Source of the DNA: Tenebrio molitor
Taxonomy: Eukaryota; Arthropoda; Insecta; Coleoptera; Tenebrionidae
NCBI RefSeq assembly: GCF_963966145.1
Contig: NC_091051.1
Coordinates: forward strand, 10,354,001-10,418,000
Direction of reading: 5' to 3'
Length of the DNA: 64,000 nt
Shown: in pieces, positions 12,481-24,861 of the stretch
Layout of the letters: every line of letters begins with the position of its first letter
Numbering within the stretch: position 1 is the first letter of the stretch
Program-made: the position numbers and the translations under genes
Notes under the pieces: model-generated
The model's database searches: none
The model's input: only the letters and a program-made list of their open reading frames with translations
Told to the model about the DNA's origin: nothing

Positions 12481-14972
12481 TGACAAAAAGGCATTCTATG
12501 TAATTACCATTTTTTGTCTGGAAAAAATGAAAAGATTTTTTTAATGTATTTGTGTTTAAAAAAGTTGTGAAAAACCTTCCAAACCATTACCTTTAAATAT
12601 GTAGTGAAAAAAAATTGTCAAAATGATACATATTTATATTTCAAAAAACTAGACTTGTTTGTTATTGTTCAACCGAGAGAGCCGAGCTAGATTTTTGTAT
12701 TTCAAGCTTTAATAATAATAATTTTTCATATTTCGGTTAAATTTGTTTCAAAAATTCCGTCAAATCGGGTCTGAAATGGTGCGTGAAGCTGCATAATAGG
12801 TCTGTTATGTCACAGTCCTCAGATTTCCGCCCTTGGGGTCTAGCCAGACTAGAATGCGGAATGCAAGTGCAGGGGGGCGGTACGCGGTTCGGGGGGAGTG
12901 TCTGCCAGATCCTGACCTGACCCTGACTGCGAGACAAGTGTCTGAAAGGGTAAAATCTGTGTCGGGTTTGTAAAAAACAAAAAAAAAGAAGGGGGGTGGC
13001 TGCTCTGCATCTAGATTCGCCGTGTTTCCCAGGCTAGACGTTTCAAGGCCGCATCCACCCCTAACCTGCATCAGCATCAACCCTTTCTTTTACCTCCCGC
13101 CTTGATCGCGATAAAAAACCGAATTTATCGCGAGTCATTGGTGGAGCGGAACGATTTATAGGAATTATATAGAAAAAAGGGCTGTTCTCGAGCAAACACC
13201 TGTTGTGATTTATACACAGAGAGACCGGAGGCATTTTTATATAAAAGCCGCGAATAAAGCTTCGAAATCTCTTTCCCAGGCCAGCTTAGTCGTAACAGTG
13301 TTAAAGGAGCGTGAAAGTCCCAAGATTCGTGCAAAAGTCAGGCATCCCACCTGAGATCTAACGGTATTATAAGATAGCGGTCCGCATTAATGATCCCTTT
13401 TTGGCAGACAGGTTGACTTTGGATGGACCCCTGTGGGAAGTGCATAAAGAAAAACATTAATCACGACCCCCAACGAGACAACGATTTTCTGGTCGAAATT
13501 CCTAAACGGAAAGGCAAAAAACTCTACTTCAGCATTAATTACGTCTCAATAAGCCCGCTTGTCTCTTATCGCAAAGTGAAGAGGGTTGAGCTCTGGTGCA
13601 TCGAAAAAAATTCGTTGGGAAAAGTCTATTGAGCTATTTCCCTTCATGGGTGTCTGTATTTGGGTGATTATAGGCGCCGAATGGTGCTATCGGTTAGTGA
13701 ACTCGCTAATCGCACTGTTGCACTATCTTATTTACAGAAACGAATTAGCCAATGAAATTCACCAAGATATAATTCGGTTGTAAACAACTATGTTGGCCAA
13801 CGTGACCTAAAACAGATCGCGAGCCTCTGTTTGACAATTGCATTATAGCATGTCGCCACGTTGTTCAACATTAAAAAGAAAACAAACCACAAATTAAGAC
13901 GTGCAGTATCTCCAAATATTTTAACACACATTTTTCTGCATAATTTTATTGGAATACCAAAAAAAAATCATAAATTTTACCATTTTTTTCATCTAAAGCA
14001 TTATCTTCTAAAATTAACTACCACAAAATCTCTACAATGCATTTGATATAAAATAAAAATCAAGTTGCAACTCATTGTGATTTAATCCTCTTTGGGTTGA
14101 CAGGAAATGACTGCACTGTTAAAACTTAAATATAATTTATTTCCTCCAGCAGGTAATGAATGACTTTTTATTTAACATTTTGAATAGAGAATTATCTACT
14201 AGTTGCCAAATTTATTTTTAAAATTTTGAGTTTAGGTGTTGTTGATTATTATCCAGAATTGTCCTGAGATTAAAATGAAGTCGAAATCCAAGAATAATCA
14301 CATGTCATATTTTGTAGGCATCAAAAACTTCTTAACATCACTGCACGTAAATTATTATCTAAAGAATTCAGATCTGCAGATCTTGCTGGGTTCTTTTAAT
14401 TTAGTACTCTTTGTGATTATGTGTGGTAGATATGCGATAATTTTTAATCGAAGGTAAAATAACAAGACCTTTTTTTTAATTTTACAAAAATCTTTTACTT
14501 TGACAATTTTACGAGTTGAATTTGGGCCTTTTTATTCTGGTTAGGCCGGAAAGCTTTAGCTCGAGGGTTTAACCTTTGAATGCCCAAATATGTATTAAGT
14601 ATTTATTTATTTATAATACAGTTATTAAAAACACAAATATTAAAAATAATTTGAGAATCTGACAGGAGTAGCATGCATTTTTAATCACTTTTGATAGGAG
14701 TAGTAGGACGTTTTTATCGCGATAAACATTTTTGATTGGATGAAGGCAAGCGCTCTGATTGGCTGAACACTCACGTTTGATGTATGTGGGAATTAATCAA
14801 CTTTAAACTTAAGAGTAAAGAGTTTTCTTTCATTTATTCGGATAAAAAAAGTCCACAAACAGAAACTATTTAGCCTTAAGTCTTTCATTTATTTTGAACT
14901 TACAATATTTGGTAAAAGAAAAAAAAATCTCATTTTGCACTAAAACAGCGTAATTTTTAATTTTATGGGTCC
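12481..14972. other. Intergenic, no recognised gene
   Basis: AT-rich overall, with a more GC-rich stretch at about 12780-13080 that includes poly-A and G runs. A 12-bp palindrome, TTATCGCGATAA, lies at 14714-14725. No coding gene is supported. Confidence 0.5.
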
Positions 14973-15116
14973 TAACCTAACGAGAAGTGTCAAAATATTT
15001 GACAATTGAACTTCTCGTTGGGTTGATATTCAAAATGGTATACATATTATCATATGAGTCTTTTAAAAAGCATTTTCTAGCACGCACGGATGAAGGAGTA
15101 AGTGCTACAAAATGCC
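14973..15116. repeat. Two adjacent hairpins, probable MITE remnant
   Basis: Left part: AACCTAACGAGAAG pairs with CTTCTCGTTGGGTT, with TGTCAAAATATTTGACA (itself palindromic) between the arms. Right part, about 15070-15115: GCATTTT...AGCAC pairs with GTGCTACAAAATGC around a GGATGAAGGAG loop. The right hairpin resembles the core of the hairpin element at 60911-61036 (AAAGCAC...ACGAAGGAGCGAGTGC). Confidence 0.45.
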
Positions 15117-16869
15117 GAGATATCATATACAATTTTTTTCTACTTTGCACCTTTTAAGTCATTTTTAAATGAAAATGAACAATTTTCGCATTTGGGGAAT
15201 TTTGTCGGGGTTTACAACAAATGGCATATTGTTTGGAAACAGCTTAAATAAAAATTTGTTTTGTTTTCGTGTTTATTTTGCCATCTCATTTTCGTCATGC
15301 CAAGATCAGGAATGCCAACCTTGAAAAAGTAAAATGTACTAGTTTGTTTCAAAACGGAATTTATACCACAGCAGCCAAAATGGGTTTTGTAATAGCTTTC
15401 ATACAGAGGCAAAGTAGAAAAATAACTTTTTTGTATTATCATTCTCTTGAAAAATTTCATAATGACAGAAAACTGAAATACATATTTAACTAACCATAAA
15501 AAATAAAAGCGTAAGTAACTCGTCTCATAATTTGCATTGTTTGATAACAAAACATTTTTTAGTTATAATTGACTATATCACGAATTACCATAACTAATTA
15601 GATTTTATCTTTAGAATTGGATTATTATTGTAATTTTCTTCACAGCTTGCCAATACATTTCCCTTTAATTAAGAAATTAAAATCATTGTTTCATTGGCTC
15701 GTATTCCAATTCTATTGATTCACAAAACTAACACTAATTTACAAAGATCATTTTTAAAAAATATATTTGTAAAGAAAATTCTGTTCTTTTTATATATTTT
15801 TTTAAATTAGTGCAATGTACAGCGTGGTACATTTTTTAAAAACACACACAGTACGCAACTTGTTTTTCTTCGTGCTACACATATTTAATAAATTTATTAC
15901 GTTAATTATTCACGGGTCATCATAAATTGTTAATAAGTAATCATCTAGTAAATATTTAATAATTTGGGTTTTAATTAGTTAGTGTTTGTCAGTACTTGCA
16001 TTTCGTGGTAAAGGCAAACTCCACAGATAATACAATTGTTGTCGAAAGAAAGGAAGCACACGCGTTTGACGCAAGAAAAATAACAATATTAAACTTTAGT
16101 TACGGTTATGAAAGAAAAGAAAGTTAACACAAACTAATCAAGTTTGATGTCTGACGGGTCTGTCTGTGCCAAAAAAATCCCAATTGGAAAGTACAGCAAT
16201 CGAAATTAATTGAGTTTATTAAAAACACTTTTCATCATAATAAAGTTGCACGAACAGGTCTTTTATTGAACGTTTTTGATTGTCAATCTTTCCGGTGCAG
16301 TGGCCAAATTAAGAAACGGTACTAGATTTGAAGTTTCGTCATCGTGATTTTTGCTTTCTTCAAGCCGCACACTCAATTAGAAACAGTTGGGTACCGTCTA
16401 ATTTTTGCCACTTGAGCATTTTCATATTTAATTATTCTTCGGTCTTAGCTTTACGTCTTACTAATATTTATACTTACCACAAGAACAAACGTCGTTAAGA
16501 TTCACAGTTATAATGACGCTTATTTAAATTCAGATAGCGTAAATACAAGAATATCTATGGTACAGACAATTTATGTTCATTCAGTTTATTGAGTGTAATG
16601 CGCCACTGAAAAGAGTTGTAAAAAAACAAAACACTATAATGCTTCCACGATAGGTGATTAAGTGAAAATAAAATGATATGTCGGAGATAATGATATGTTT
16701 AAAAAAAAATAGATAAGAATAATATTGTTGGGAGGAAATGAGTTGCCAAGCACAAGCGCAAAAGCTGTCGTACATACATTTGCAACAACGAGATTTTTTG
16801 TTATTTTATTGGTTTCAACTTAATCAGGGCGCTTTTATTGTTTGTGGGATGAGATTTGACAATAAAATT
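15117..16869. other. Intergenic, no recognised gene
   Basis: Very AT-rich non-coding DNA. Overlapping frames on both strands at 15212-15550 are open but contain no recognisable motif. Confidence 0.45.
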
Positions 16870-16947
16870 GAACTTTTGCCAGCCGCATCGCCTGATCTCA
16901 AACCTATTGGAAACGTATGGGATTTACTGGTAAAACAAATACATTCT
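16870..16947 (+). pseudogene. Tc1/mariner transposase C-terminal fragment
   Basis: The frame reads LPAASPDLKPIGNVWDLL then VKQIHS. This is the block holding the last catalytic acidic residue of DD34E Tc1/mariner transposases (usual form PAxSPDLNPIENxWdxLK). The expected Glu of PIEN is Gly here, which would destroy the catalytic triad. The surrounding frame does not continue as transposase for long on either side, so this is a dead fragment. Terminal repeats were not found. Confidence 0.75.
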
Positions 16948-18020
16948 TTTTTCTCTGTCACAGCGTGGTTCCAGCGGATTGTTGATGGTTCTTGCACGTG
17001 GCCCGGATGGTGAAAGAATTAGCTGTCGGTATTTTTGCCAGCAGGCGCCACAAGAAACCGTTCAACGTGATGAACTCGCCTGTGGTCTCAATTTTTCAGT
17101 TGAAGAGAAGATTAGCGAGAGCGTCTCTTGCAACATTGATGTACAAAATTGTAGAGTCACTCTTCGTTTAGAAATGTCCATGTCCATCGTTGGCAGTCGT
17201 GGGCGTACCTTAACATAGTATGTTATTTTTACATGGCTTTATTTTCGTACGAAAACACTTTGTTTGTACCACGTCTCCATAAATATTTAATTGCCAATGC
17301 GCATTGGCTTTTGCGGCAAATTACTGTTATTTCCAATCGATACCAAAACTCGTTACATTGCTCGTATACTTCACGTGTTTGCTATTTATTAAGTATTCTG
17401 TTGGCAATATTCACCGTAATTGATTTTTCAATAAAATATTCCCCTGAAACGTCATTGAAGGGCGAAATGTTTGTATCAACAAAATGCCTTTGTCCTCTGC
17501 ATTTCATTACCAACATCTAGTTCTTCCACTGACGGAAAACCGGACACCACGATTATTAGAAAAGTAAATTATTTGAGCAATTCTCGTATTTATTCATGGG
17601 ATAAGGTTACCGTTACTACTCTTACTTGCTAATTAGCCTAATCACGAGGACACCGTCTTTGACACTCGATCCTCGGCCCAGTTTCAATCACAAATCAATC
17701 GTCACCAGTTATTGAAAAGTCTGACGCGTCACTGACGAAAGAATTTCCAATTTTTGTTTGCCTCGCACTAGAAACTGTCAGAAAATCTAAAGCTCTTAGC
17801 TTCCCTTTTCATTTTAATATTTCTTGACCATTTTTTCAAAAAGACGCATTTTATTTAACGTTTTTCCACGATTTGAGGAACTTAAACCAGTAACAATCGC
17901 TAAATCCAGAAAATTAAATTTAAAAAAATATGTTTTTGAAAACTTCAACAAGAGAAAGCTTTTGGATTGCTCCAATCCGAGGAAAACGCAATTATGAATA
18001 GATTTTATTGTCAGCTATAA
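16948..18020. other. Intergenic, no recognised gene
   Basis: No gene supported. A poorly preserved continuation of the transposase fragment may lie in the first 200 bp, but I cannot read it. Confidence 0.4.
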
Positions 18021-18486
18021 TACAGGTTGTCCCAGAATGAACCAGCATAATTTTAACCACGAGCTAGTGGCTTCATGTAGAACTCGGACAAAATATTTAA
18101 AAAATTCTGTCAAAAAATAAAATGACATTTAATTTTTGAGGTACAAATTTTTAATTGCTTTTAGTATTCTACGTTATCAATTTCGGCCCATTTTAAAAAT
18201 ATGTACGCCCTTGTATATCATATTTTATAAAATGTACACTAGTGCGGTTTCCTTGTTTTGAAGCATCTTTCCTAGAGATTACTTCGCATTGGCGTACATT
18301 TTATAAAATGTGCCGAAATTTTACCTACGAGGTTGTGGGACAACGTAGAAGACTAAGAACAATTTAAAAAAATTAAATGTCATTTTATTTTTTGACAGAA
18401 TTTTTTAAATATTTTTTCCCAGTTCTACATGAAGCCAGTAGCTCGTGGTTAAAATTATGCTGGTTTATTCTGGAACACTCTGTATA
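18021..18486. mobile_element. Foldback MITE, 466 bp, TACAGG termini
   Basis: The left end (TACAGGTTGTCCCAGAATGA) and right end (TTCTGGAACACTCTGTATA) are inverted copies. The arms run about 130 bp each: the left arm includes GAGCTAGTGGCTTCATGTAG and the right arm CTACATGAAGCCAGTAGCTC. The shared inner segment AAATAAAATGACATTTAA also recurs inverted. No coding capacity. The element at 24595-24861 shares the GCTTCATGTAGAACTCGG arm sequence, so the two belong to one family. Host DNA flanks as TA, compatible with Tc1/mariner-type integration. Confidence 0.85.
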
Positions 18487-20494
18487 ACAAGAGATCATCG
18501 ATGATATCTACGAGTGAAACCGAGCTGCAGATTCAGCGAGTTCGTAGGACGAGCTGCAGGTGCTGCCCCAGTTTCGCGAGTCGTATCGTCGATTTGTCGA
18601 TTATATTAATCATAATGCATGTATAAAATCTAGATTCAAAACCAGTGTTTATTACGACCCTAAACAATTTGAAAAACTATTTACCAACATAGTTCATCTT
18701 ATATTTTAATATTTCTCCTATAGTGAAAAGTTTTTTTTTCAGAACAGTCCAGATAGTTAAAAATATGTTGTTTTCGTGCTGAAATTTCAAACAAATGCCA
18801 ACACTGTATCCCAATTTCCTAGTTTCTCTGACACCTTCTGCTCCCACAAGCCAATCAATCATCGTCAGCTCCCGAAAAATTTGACGCACCAAGCAGGAGT
18901 GTAAAAAGCAAGCTTGAAATTTTGGTCGAAGCCCCCCAAAGCTTCACAGTGGAGCCATCCGAGACCGTTTGCGTTTTTGATAAATCCGTCTCGGGGAGAG
19001 GTCCGATTCGCCTTAGCCAGATGTTTTCTAGAAGATTAGTAATTTGGATTTGGTGGCCCCGAAAGTGCAGTGACCTCGGCGCAAGTAGGAACACATTGTG
19101 CTTCGCGCCTCCGCGACTTGCGACTCGGAGCCAGCTTAGCAAGATTTTGGACAAGGGTGCTGAAGGGGACAGAGAGACGGAGGAAACAGCTAGCTATGTG
19201 TGACGGTGAAACTGAGCCCGTTGTGTTCGTCCGCGATGCATCCCAGACGAAGAGAAAGCGTCATCTCAGATCACCAAATTTATCACAATTTTCTCTGGCA
19301 TTCACAATTTAAATCCACAGAACATTCTGACGCTGCATTGCAAAATTTTTGCAAAGTGCCCCATGGAATGACCGAAGAAACGTCTGTTGCTACTGCTATA
19401 ATCATTCTTCCCATCACTCTTGTTCCAGAAGAACTCACCAAACACACTACAACCGAAATTTTGTGCAAAATTTGATCCGAGGAACTCTGTGGAATGAATC
19501 ACGTCCTGAATTACGCCGGAGCAAGCAGTCGGAACAAATCTCAGATGGGAATTTCTTCATTAGGTCAAGTTGAACGAAGAGCCAGAAAGTGTTGAGACTG
19601 TTTTTTTCCCGTGGTTATGACCTAATAAAGTCAACAAAAAGTCACATTCCCAAAACAGATCTCTCCCAGTTATTACATAAAGTGTTTCATGCTGAGCGAA
19701 TCTTACACAATTGTTTTTTCCTATTGTTGAACGTTTCATTTATAGTTTTTGTCTCGTTGTTAATGGTACTGTGTCTGTTTTAAATTAACTAAAAGTATTT
19801 GTCTCGGATTTTATGTCTTATTTTCAGAATTCGAGAAGAGAGAAAAAGCTGAAGTATTATGTATCTTTCACATTCTTGCTTCTGGCTTGTTGCCCGTCAA
19901 GAAAGCGTCGAAATTATTTGCTTTTCACGAAAGTGTTGTGAAATTAGGGGGAGAAAATCATTTTGACATGATTATGAATATTCAAAAGTTTAAACTGTTA
20001 ATTTGTCATATTAAGTAAGATTAATGGACTCGAGAAGTGTAAAATTATTGTTATGAAAGGTGTGACGCGATTATATAAATACATTTTCTTTGTTTAACAC
20101 TCAGTTTCGATCATATCAACGTTACTGCATACAAAAGTAGATTTTTAATATATTTTTGCAACAACCAAACATTTTGTTTCGCTTTTATATGCGAAAACAT
20201 AAGTAACAAATCATTCCAAATTATTATAACATTTCTTGGTAGCTCAAATATGTACACATTAAAAAAATAGGTAAATAAAACCTGTACCGACATGGTTTCA
20301 AGTTTAAAGTAGATACTTTTTTGATAAATAGCACTTATAAGTTATAAACATACGAGTACATGTTTTCAAAACATTTTAAAATTAAAGATGTTGTTTTGCT
20401 TCTGTATTGTAAACTTTAGAATTAGTTTATAATAGTGTAATATCATCTACAGTTTTTTTAGTGTATTAAAAACCTTAAACCTGTCAGAAATATA
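18487..20494. other. Intergenic, no recognised gene
   Basis: A moderately GC-rich block at about 18830-19290 has open frames on both strands, which looks like a composition effect. No domain recognised. Confidence 0.4.
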
Positions 20495-20900
20495 TCGGGT
20501 GTTCATTTAAATTTCTCCATAAAGTTGGCGTTGAAGAGTCGATTGTGAACGCACCACTCGCATAGTAAAAATACAAACAACGCAAAAAGTGAGGTAGAGT
20601 AAGGCCAGTTTGAGATATGACATTTGGTGGGGGAACTCTGCGCGGACAAAATATTTCAGTGGCGTAGCAAAACCGGTCACAGCAGAGAATAGCGGTCACA
20701 CTAACAATCAGCTGATTAGGAATCTGTTGAATACCCCTATTTTACGAAAGATGGACTCGTCCGAGTATTTTCCATCTGTACACACCCCCACCAACTGTCA
20801 TATCTCATCCCGGCCTTACTTTAAAGTGTTGTAATCCGTGGTGCGTTCACAATCGACTCTTCAATGCCAACTTTGAGGATAAATTTAAATGAATATCCGA
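20495..20900. mobile_element. MITE family 1, copy A (interrupted)
   Basis: Ends TCGGGTGTTCATTTAAATTT and its inverted copy ...AAATTTAAATGAATATCCGA, flanked by TA on both sides. The sub-terminal arms contain GAAGAGTCGATTGTGAACGC and its inverse. The core AAAAACAAACAACGCAAAAA-type segment is shared with the other copies. At 406 bp it is about twice the length of copies B, D and E because another element sits inside it at 20599-20819. Confidence 0.9.
20599..20819. mobile_element. Second foldback element nested in MITE family 1 copy A
   Basis: A 221-bp segment absent from the sister copies. Its ends are inverted repeats: GTAAGGCCAGTTTGAGATAT on the left, and ATATCTCATCCCGGCCTTAC on the right, with GGTGGGGG / CCCCCACC further in. 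It replaces the GGTTAGATTTAAACAGCTG region of the host element. Target duplication is not clear. Confidence 0.75.
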
Positions 20901-22770
20901 TAGTTGTTGCATAGTTGTTCTTAAGCAAAAAACGTCATACACTACTATTAGAAGTCATGAATACAAATTGTTGTACAAATATTATAGTTGTTGTAGAACA
21001 TTTAATTACACAATTCAGTTTTTGTTTCTCTAATGACTTAAGTTGGTTTATGGAATAAAAAACCATTGGTCTCTGGAAAATAAAATAGTTTTACCGAGGA
21101 AAGTGTCTTGAAGAAGACTTTTTGCAGGTATTGACTGCATTTATACGTTTATTTTTGGTTTGAAAACAATAAAGTAATAAATGCTACACTGACTTACCCT
21201 TCTCATTTAGCTATGCAGGGCAATTGAAAATATATGAATTTTCTGCAAAGACATGTAATTTAAAAGGTGTGGTTAATGCTATTCCATAAAGATATTTTTT
21301 CGTGTTACTAGAGGAGGTTCTCTTCGTCAGCAAAGTTCATTCAAAAATAAAGGGAAAGGAATATTTTATTGCCCCTTGTGAAGGGGTGGAAATGAAATAG
21401 TGAATCTCGGTTTATTTTTTCCGCACGTATTTTCTTCAAATTGTATCGGTTTTACAGATCGATGTTAGCTCCTGAACCCGTTCTAATTGTCAATCGTGTG
21501 CTGGCAATTTCGTAATATAAAATTTACGTGTTCGTTTAACAGAGATAACGGCATTTTCGTGGAAAACACGACCAATTTCTTGTAAATGTTTAATGAGCCT
21601 AGGGCCCGAAAATTGTACTCCATTGCCTGATTTCCTTCGCGGAATCTTCCATAAATAATTAACCGTCACTCGATAATTTACGGCTTTTTTATTATTGCAT
21701 GCTGCACTTATCCACATAAATCGCAAAGCTGCAATTACCCCAGGTAACCCCAGGCGGAAAAAAAAATAATAGGACTTGTCAATCTGTGCAGTAGTTAAAA
21801 GACAAAGTAAAAAACGCCCTCTAAAGCAACCCAGTCACAAAAACTAATAATCGAAGACATATGGTAAATTTAAGATGTGGGGCGGTTTGCAGGTGCCCCT
21901 TTTTCCCATGCATCTCTAACCCTTTCCTGGCCTACTTCTTTAATGAGGCAGGAAGAAAGGGTTTGCACAGATTGCCTAATCTGGTCCTATCAAGGGTCGG
22001 TCTTTGTATCCCGTCCAGGTAACCGCGGACCAGGTTAATTGGAGCGAAACTATTCGCCCACATTTACAGTTAGGTTGTAAAGTGTTTATGATTAAAGAGT
22101 TAATTGGCGAAGTATTGTTTCGGAGGCTCGGGGGAGAGGACGGAAATTACTGTGCTGTTCCAACAGATGGGGGTCTGATTGTGGGAATGATGGAAAAAAT
22201 TCGATGGCATTGCTGCAGATACACGAACCAGTTGGCCCCGCAACCCTATTTTAAGACGCAGCAAACAGCGTCTGCGATATAAATCTAGACACTTTATTTT
22301 AATTACGGTCCCAGCTAAAGAATTTCCTCCGGAGAGAAACGCTAAAATTTTGCTACACAGTTTGTGTTACAAATTAAGTCGAAATCTAACTCAATCAACA
22401 ATGGCATCTGAATTCTAGTTTTTCAACGAGGAAAGTTTCGATTGGTGGTTATTAAATTTTAACTAAAACCTCGAATGTAAACCTTCAAATTAGATTATTC
22501 TCGGAAAAAATATTTTTACCAGCGATAACTAGAGGTAGAAACGGACAAAAGTTATCGCGGTTATCAGCAAATAGATTTCTCTTAAATCAACTGTAAAAAT
22601 TGTATTCATCCGCTATTTAGAAATCGTTCCCTGTATTTATTTTTATACGCAAATTCACACACGAATTTCTAAAATTGTCGAACCATATTTACTTCATTTC
22701 CCAACTAACTCTAATGCATGTATTCTTTCTTTTAGTTTTTTTTTTTTATTGATGTTGATTATTTGCTTAC
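20901..22770. other. Intergenic, no recognised gene
   Basis: AT-rich, with a short more GC-rich block at about 21860-22270. No coding gene supported. Confidence 0.4.
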
Positions 22771-23132
22771 ATCGTGCGATCCATTGAATTTGTTATTAAA
22801 GTTGGCGCTGGAACTGTCAAGGTATGAGTTTTGAACTATCGCGACAAACGTCACATTTAATGACAATTGTAAAACAGAAAATGGCGAATTAAGGATTCGA
22901 GGGATTAAGAGAAGAATTACAATGATAAGGTTTATTTCATTAAACAATGCTGAATGAATATGCTGAAAGTGTTCACCATTTTGTTCTAAGCACAAACGTT
23001 TAACTCCATTGATAGCATTTTGTAACATGATTTGATTGTTAACGATTTATTTATATAAGTGTATCGATTCAAAAAGACCTAGGGCTTCAGTTCCAGCGCC
23101 AACTTTAATAACGAATTCAATGGTCGCTCGAT
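22771..23132. mobile_element. Mariner-like MITE with transposase tail, 362 bp
   Basis: The ends ATCGTGCGATCCATTGAATT and AATTCAATGGTCGCTCGAT are inverted copies, and the arms continue through GTTATTAAAGTTGGCGCTGG and its inverse at about 23088-23112. On the minus strand 23028-22950 reads NAINGVKRLCLEQNGEHFQH. This has the pattern of the extreme C-terminus of some DDE transposases (R..C...NGGHFEHL). The element looks like a deletion derivative keeping both ends and the 3' end of the transposase gene. Confidence 0.75.
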
Positions 23133-23804
23133 ATTTCCGAGTAAACAAATTTAATTAATATTACCAACATAACATAAAATAAAAAATATCTTCGAAAATA
23201 GTTTTTAAATTGTCTATTGTTATAAAACTTTTGAATACTACAAGGGGTATTTTGATTTCAAAATAGTATTCTTAAACTGTATTTTATAAAACTCAAGTTT
23301 TAATATGCCTTTATGATAAAACAGCGTAAAGTTTTGAAGAATTGTTTGTCAACTAATAATAATTTGCCATCTAAGTATATCAAGTATATGGTTAATCTGT
23401 GTAGATTTACTAGATTATTTTACGAATAATTTCTATTTTTATTGAAAAGGTACGAGTAGTTTTCAAATTATTTTTAAAAACAAAAGAATTCCCATTTTTA
23501 TTAATAGAAAGTGTTATTAGCTTTAATAAAATATGTAGAAAGTGATATAAAACAGTGTTTCGAGATTATTTTATTATATTAAATATAAGTACATACCTCT
23601 ATTTTTCATCAATGTCAATTTTTAATAAAGTAATTTTAATCTTCAGATTAGATTAATTATTATTATTTATAACTAAATTGGTAAATGGAACTGTAAAATT
23701 TAGCAATTAGCCACATAGAATATATTTTAGTATAATTACCTTTTTTTTGAAGTTTTCAGTGCTTGTAATATAGAATTTGTAATACAATGAACTTCCCTTT
23801 AATA
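23133..23804. other. Intergenic, no recognised gene
   Basis: Very AT-rich DNA between two elements. Nothing recognised. Confidence 0.5.
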
Positions 23805-23985
23805 TCGGGTGTTCATTTAAATTTACCTCAAAGTCGATTGTGAACATACCACTCGTTAGTCTGCAGAGTAAAAACACAAACAACGCAAACAGTGAAGTTA
23901 GATTTAAACAACTGATCCGTAATCCGTGGTGCGTTCACAATCGACTCTTCAACGCCTACTTTAAGGATAAATTTAAAACACCCGA
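23805..23985. mobile_element. MITE family 1, copy B, 181 bp
   Basis: Begins TCGGGTGTTCATTTAAATTT and ends AAATTTAAAACACCCGA, with TA on both sides. Internal segments GTCGATTGTGAAC, GTAAAAACACAAACAACGCA and GGTGCGTTCACAATCGACTC match copies A, D and E. Slightly shorter than the others through small internal deletions. Confidence 0.9.
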
Positions 23986-24297
23986 TATATCTTATACAGA
24001 AGTCCAAATTAACATTTAAAAGATTTTTTTAAAGTTATTTATTTATGCAAAGATAAATAAATGAATGAGAATCAATTTTATTTATTGACAAAATCAGGCA
24101 CATCTTGAAATATTGTTAAAATCAGTAGTTGTAAGCCTAGAGTCAACAAATCTATGTGATAAGTAGTAGTTTGATAAAAAAGTAAAAAGATCCAAACAGA
24201 ATTCGGTTTTTTTAGTTTGTAAAATAAACCTAAATTCAAACAATATTTCTTTGAAGTCGCTAAATTTTTTTAAAGTTTTATTTTACATCATTGTTGG

Positions 24298-24455
24298 CTC
24301 GTCAGTCTGCATAGTAAAAACACAAACAATGCAAAAAGTGAGGTTAGATTTAAACAGCTAATCCGTGATCTATAATCGAAGTCGCTATAATCCGGGGTGC
24401 GTTCACAATCAACTCTTTAACGCATACTTTGAGGATAAATTAAATGCAGAGCCGA
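24298..24455. mobile_element. MITE family 1, copy C, left-truncated
   Basis: Starts within the family core (CTCGTCAGTCTGCATAGT), keeps GCAAAAAGTGAGGTTAGATT and GGTGCGTTCACAATCAACTC, and ends in a degenerate right terminus (GCCGA then TA). The left terminal repeat is missing. More diverged than the other copies, so probably older. Confidence 0.75.
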
Positions 24456-24594
24456 TAGATTTGCCATTTATTTATAAAAAATTGAAAATTTTTACTGTTA
24501 CAAGATTTATCCCAACACAACACATTCGAGAGCGCTGCAATTTTTCTTTTTTCAAAAATGAATTAGATGACAATTTTTAAAGTACATATGTATG

Positions 24595-24861
24595 TACAGG
24601 GTGATTTTGAAAGTTGTGCAGATATTTTAATCATGAGCTACTGGCTTCATGTAGAACTCGGAAAAAATGTTTAAAAAATTCTATGTCAAAAAATAAAATG
24701 ACATTTATTTTTTGAGCTACAATTTTTTTAAATTGCTTTTAGTTTTCTACGTTGTCCTATAACTTCGTGGGTAAAATTTCGGTACATTTTAAAAATACAC
24801 CCATGTTTTATAAAATGTACGCCAATGCGAAGTAACCTATAACTTTCAAAATCAGTCTGTA
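24595..24861. mobile_element. Foldback MITE related to 18021-18486, 267 bp
   Basis: Starts TACAGGGTGATTTTGAAAGT and ends ACTTTCAAAATCAGTCTGTA. The left arm shares GCTTCATGTAGAACTCGG and AAAAATAAAATGACATTTA with the 18021 element, and the middle shares ACATTTTAAAAATAC and GTACGCCAATGCGAAGTAA. The long right arm is mostly lost. Confidence 0.8.
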
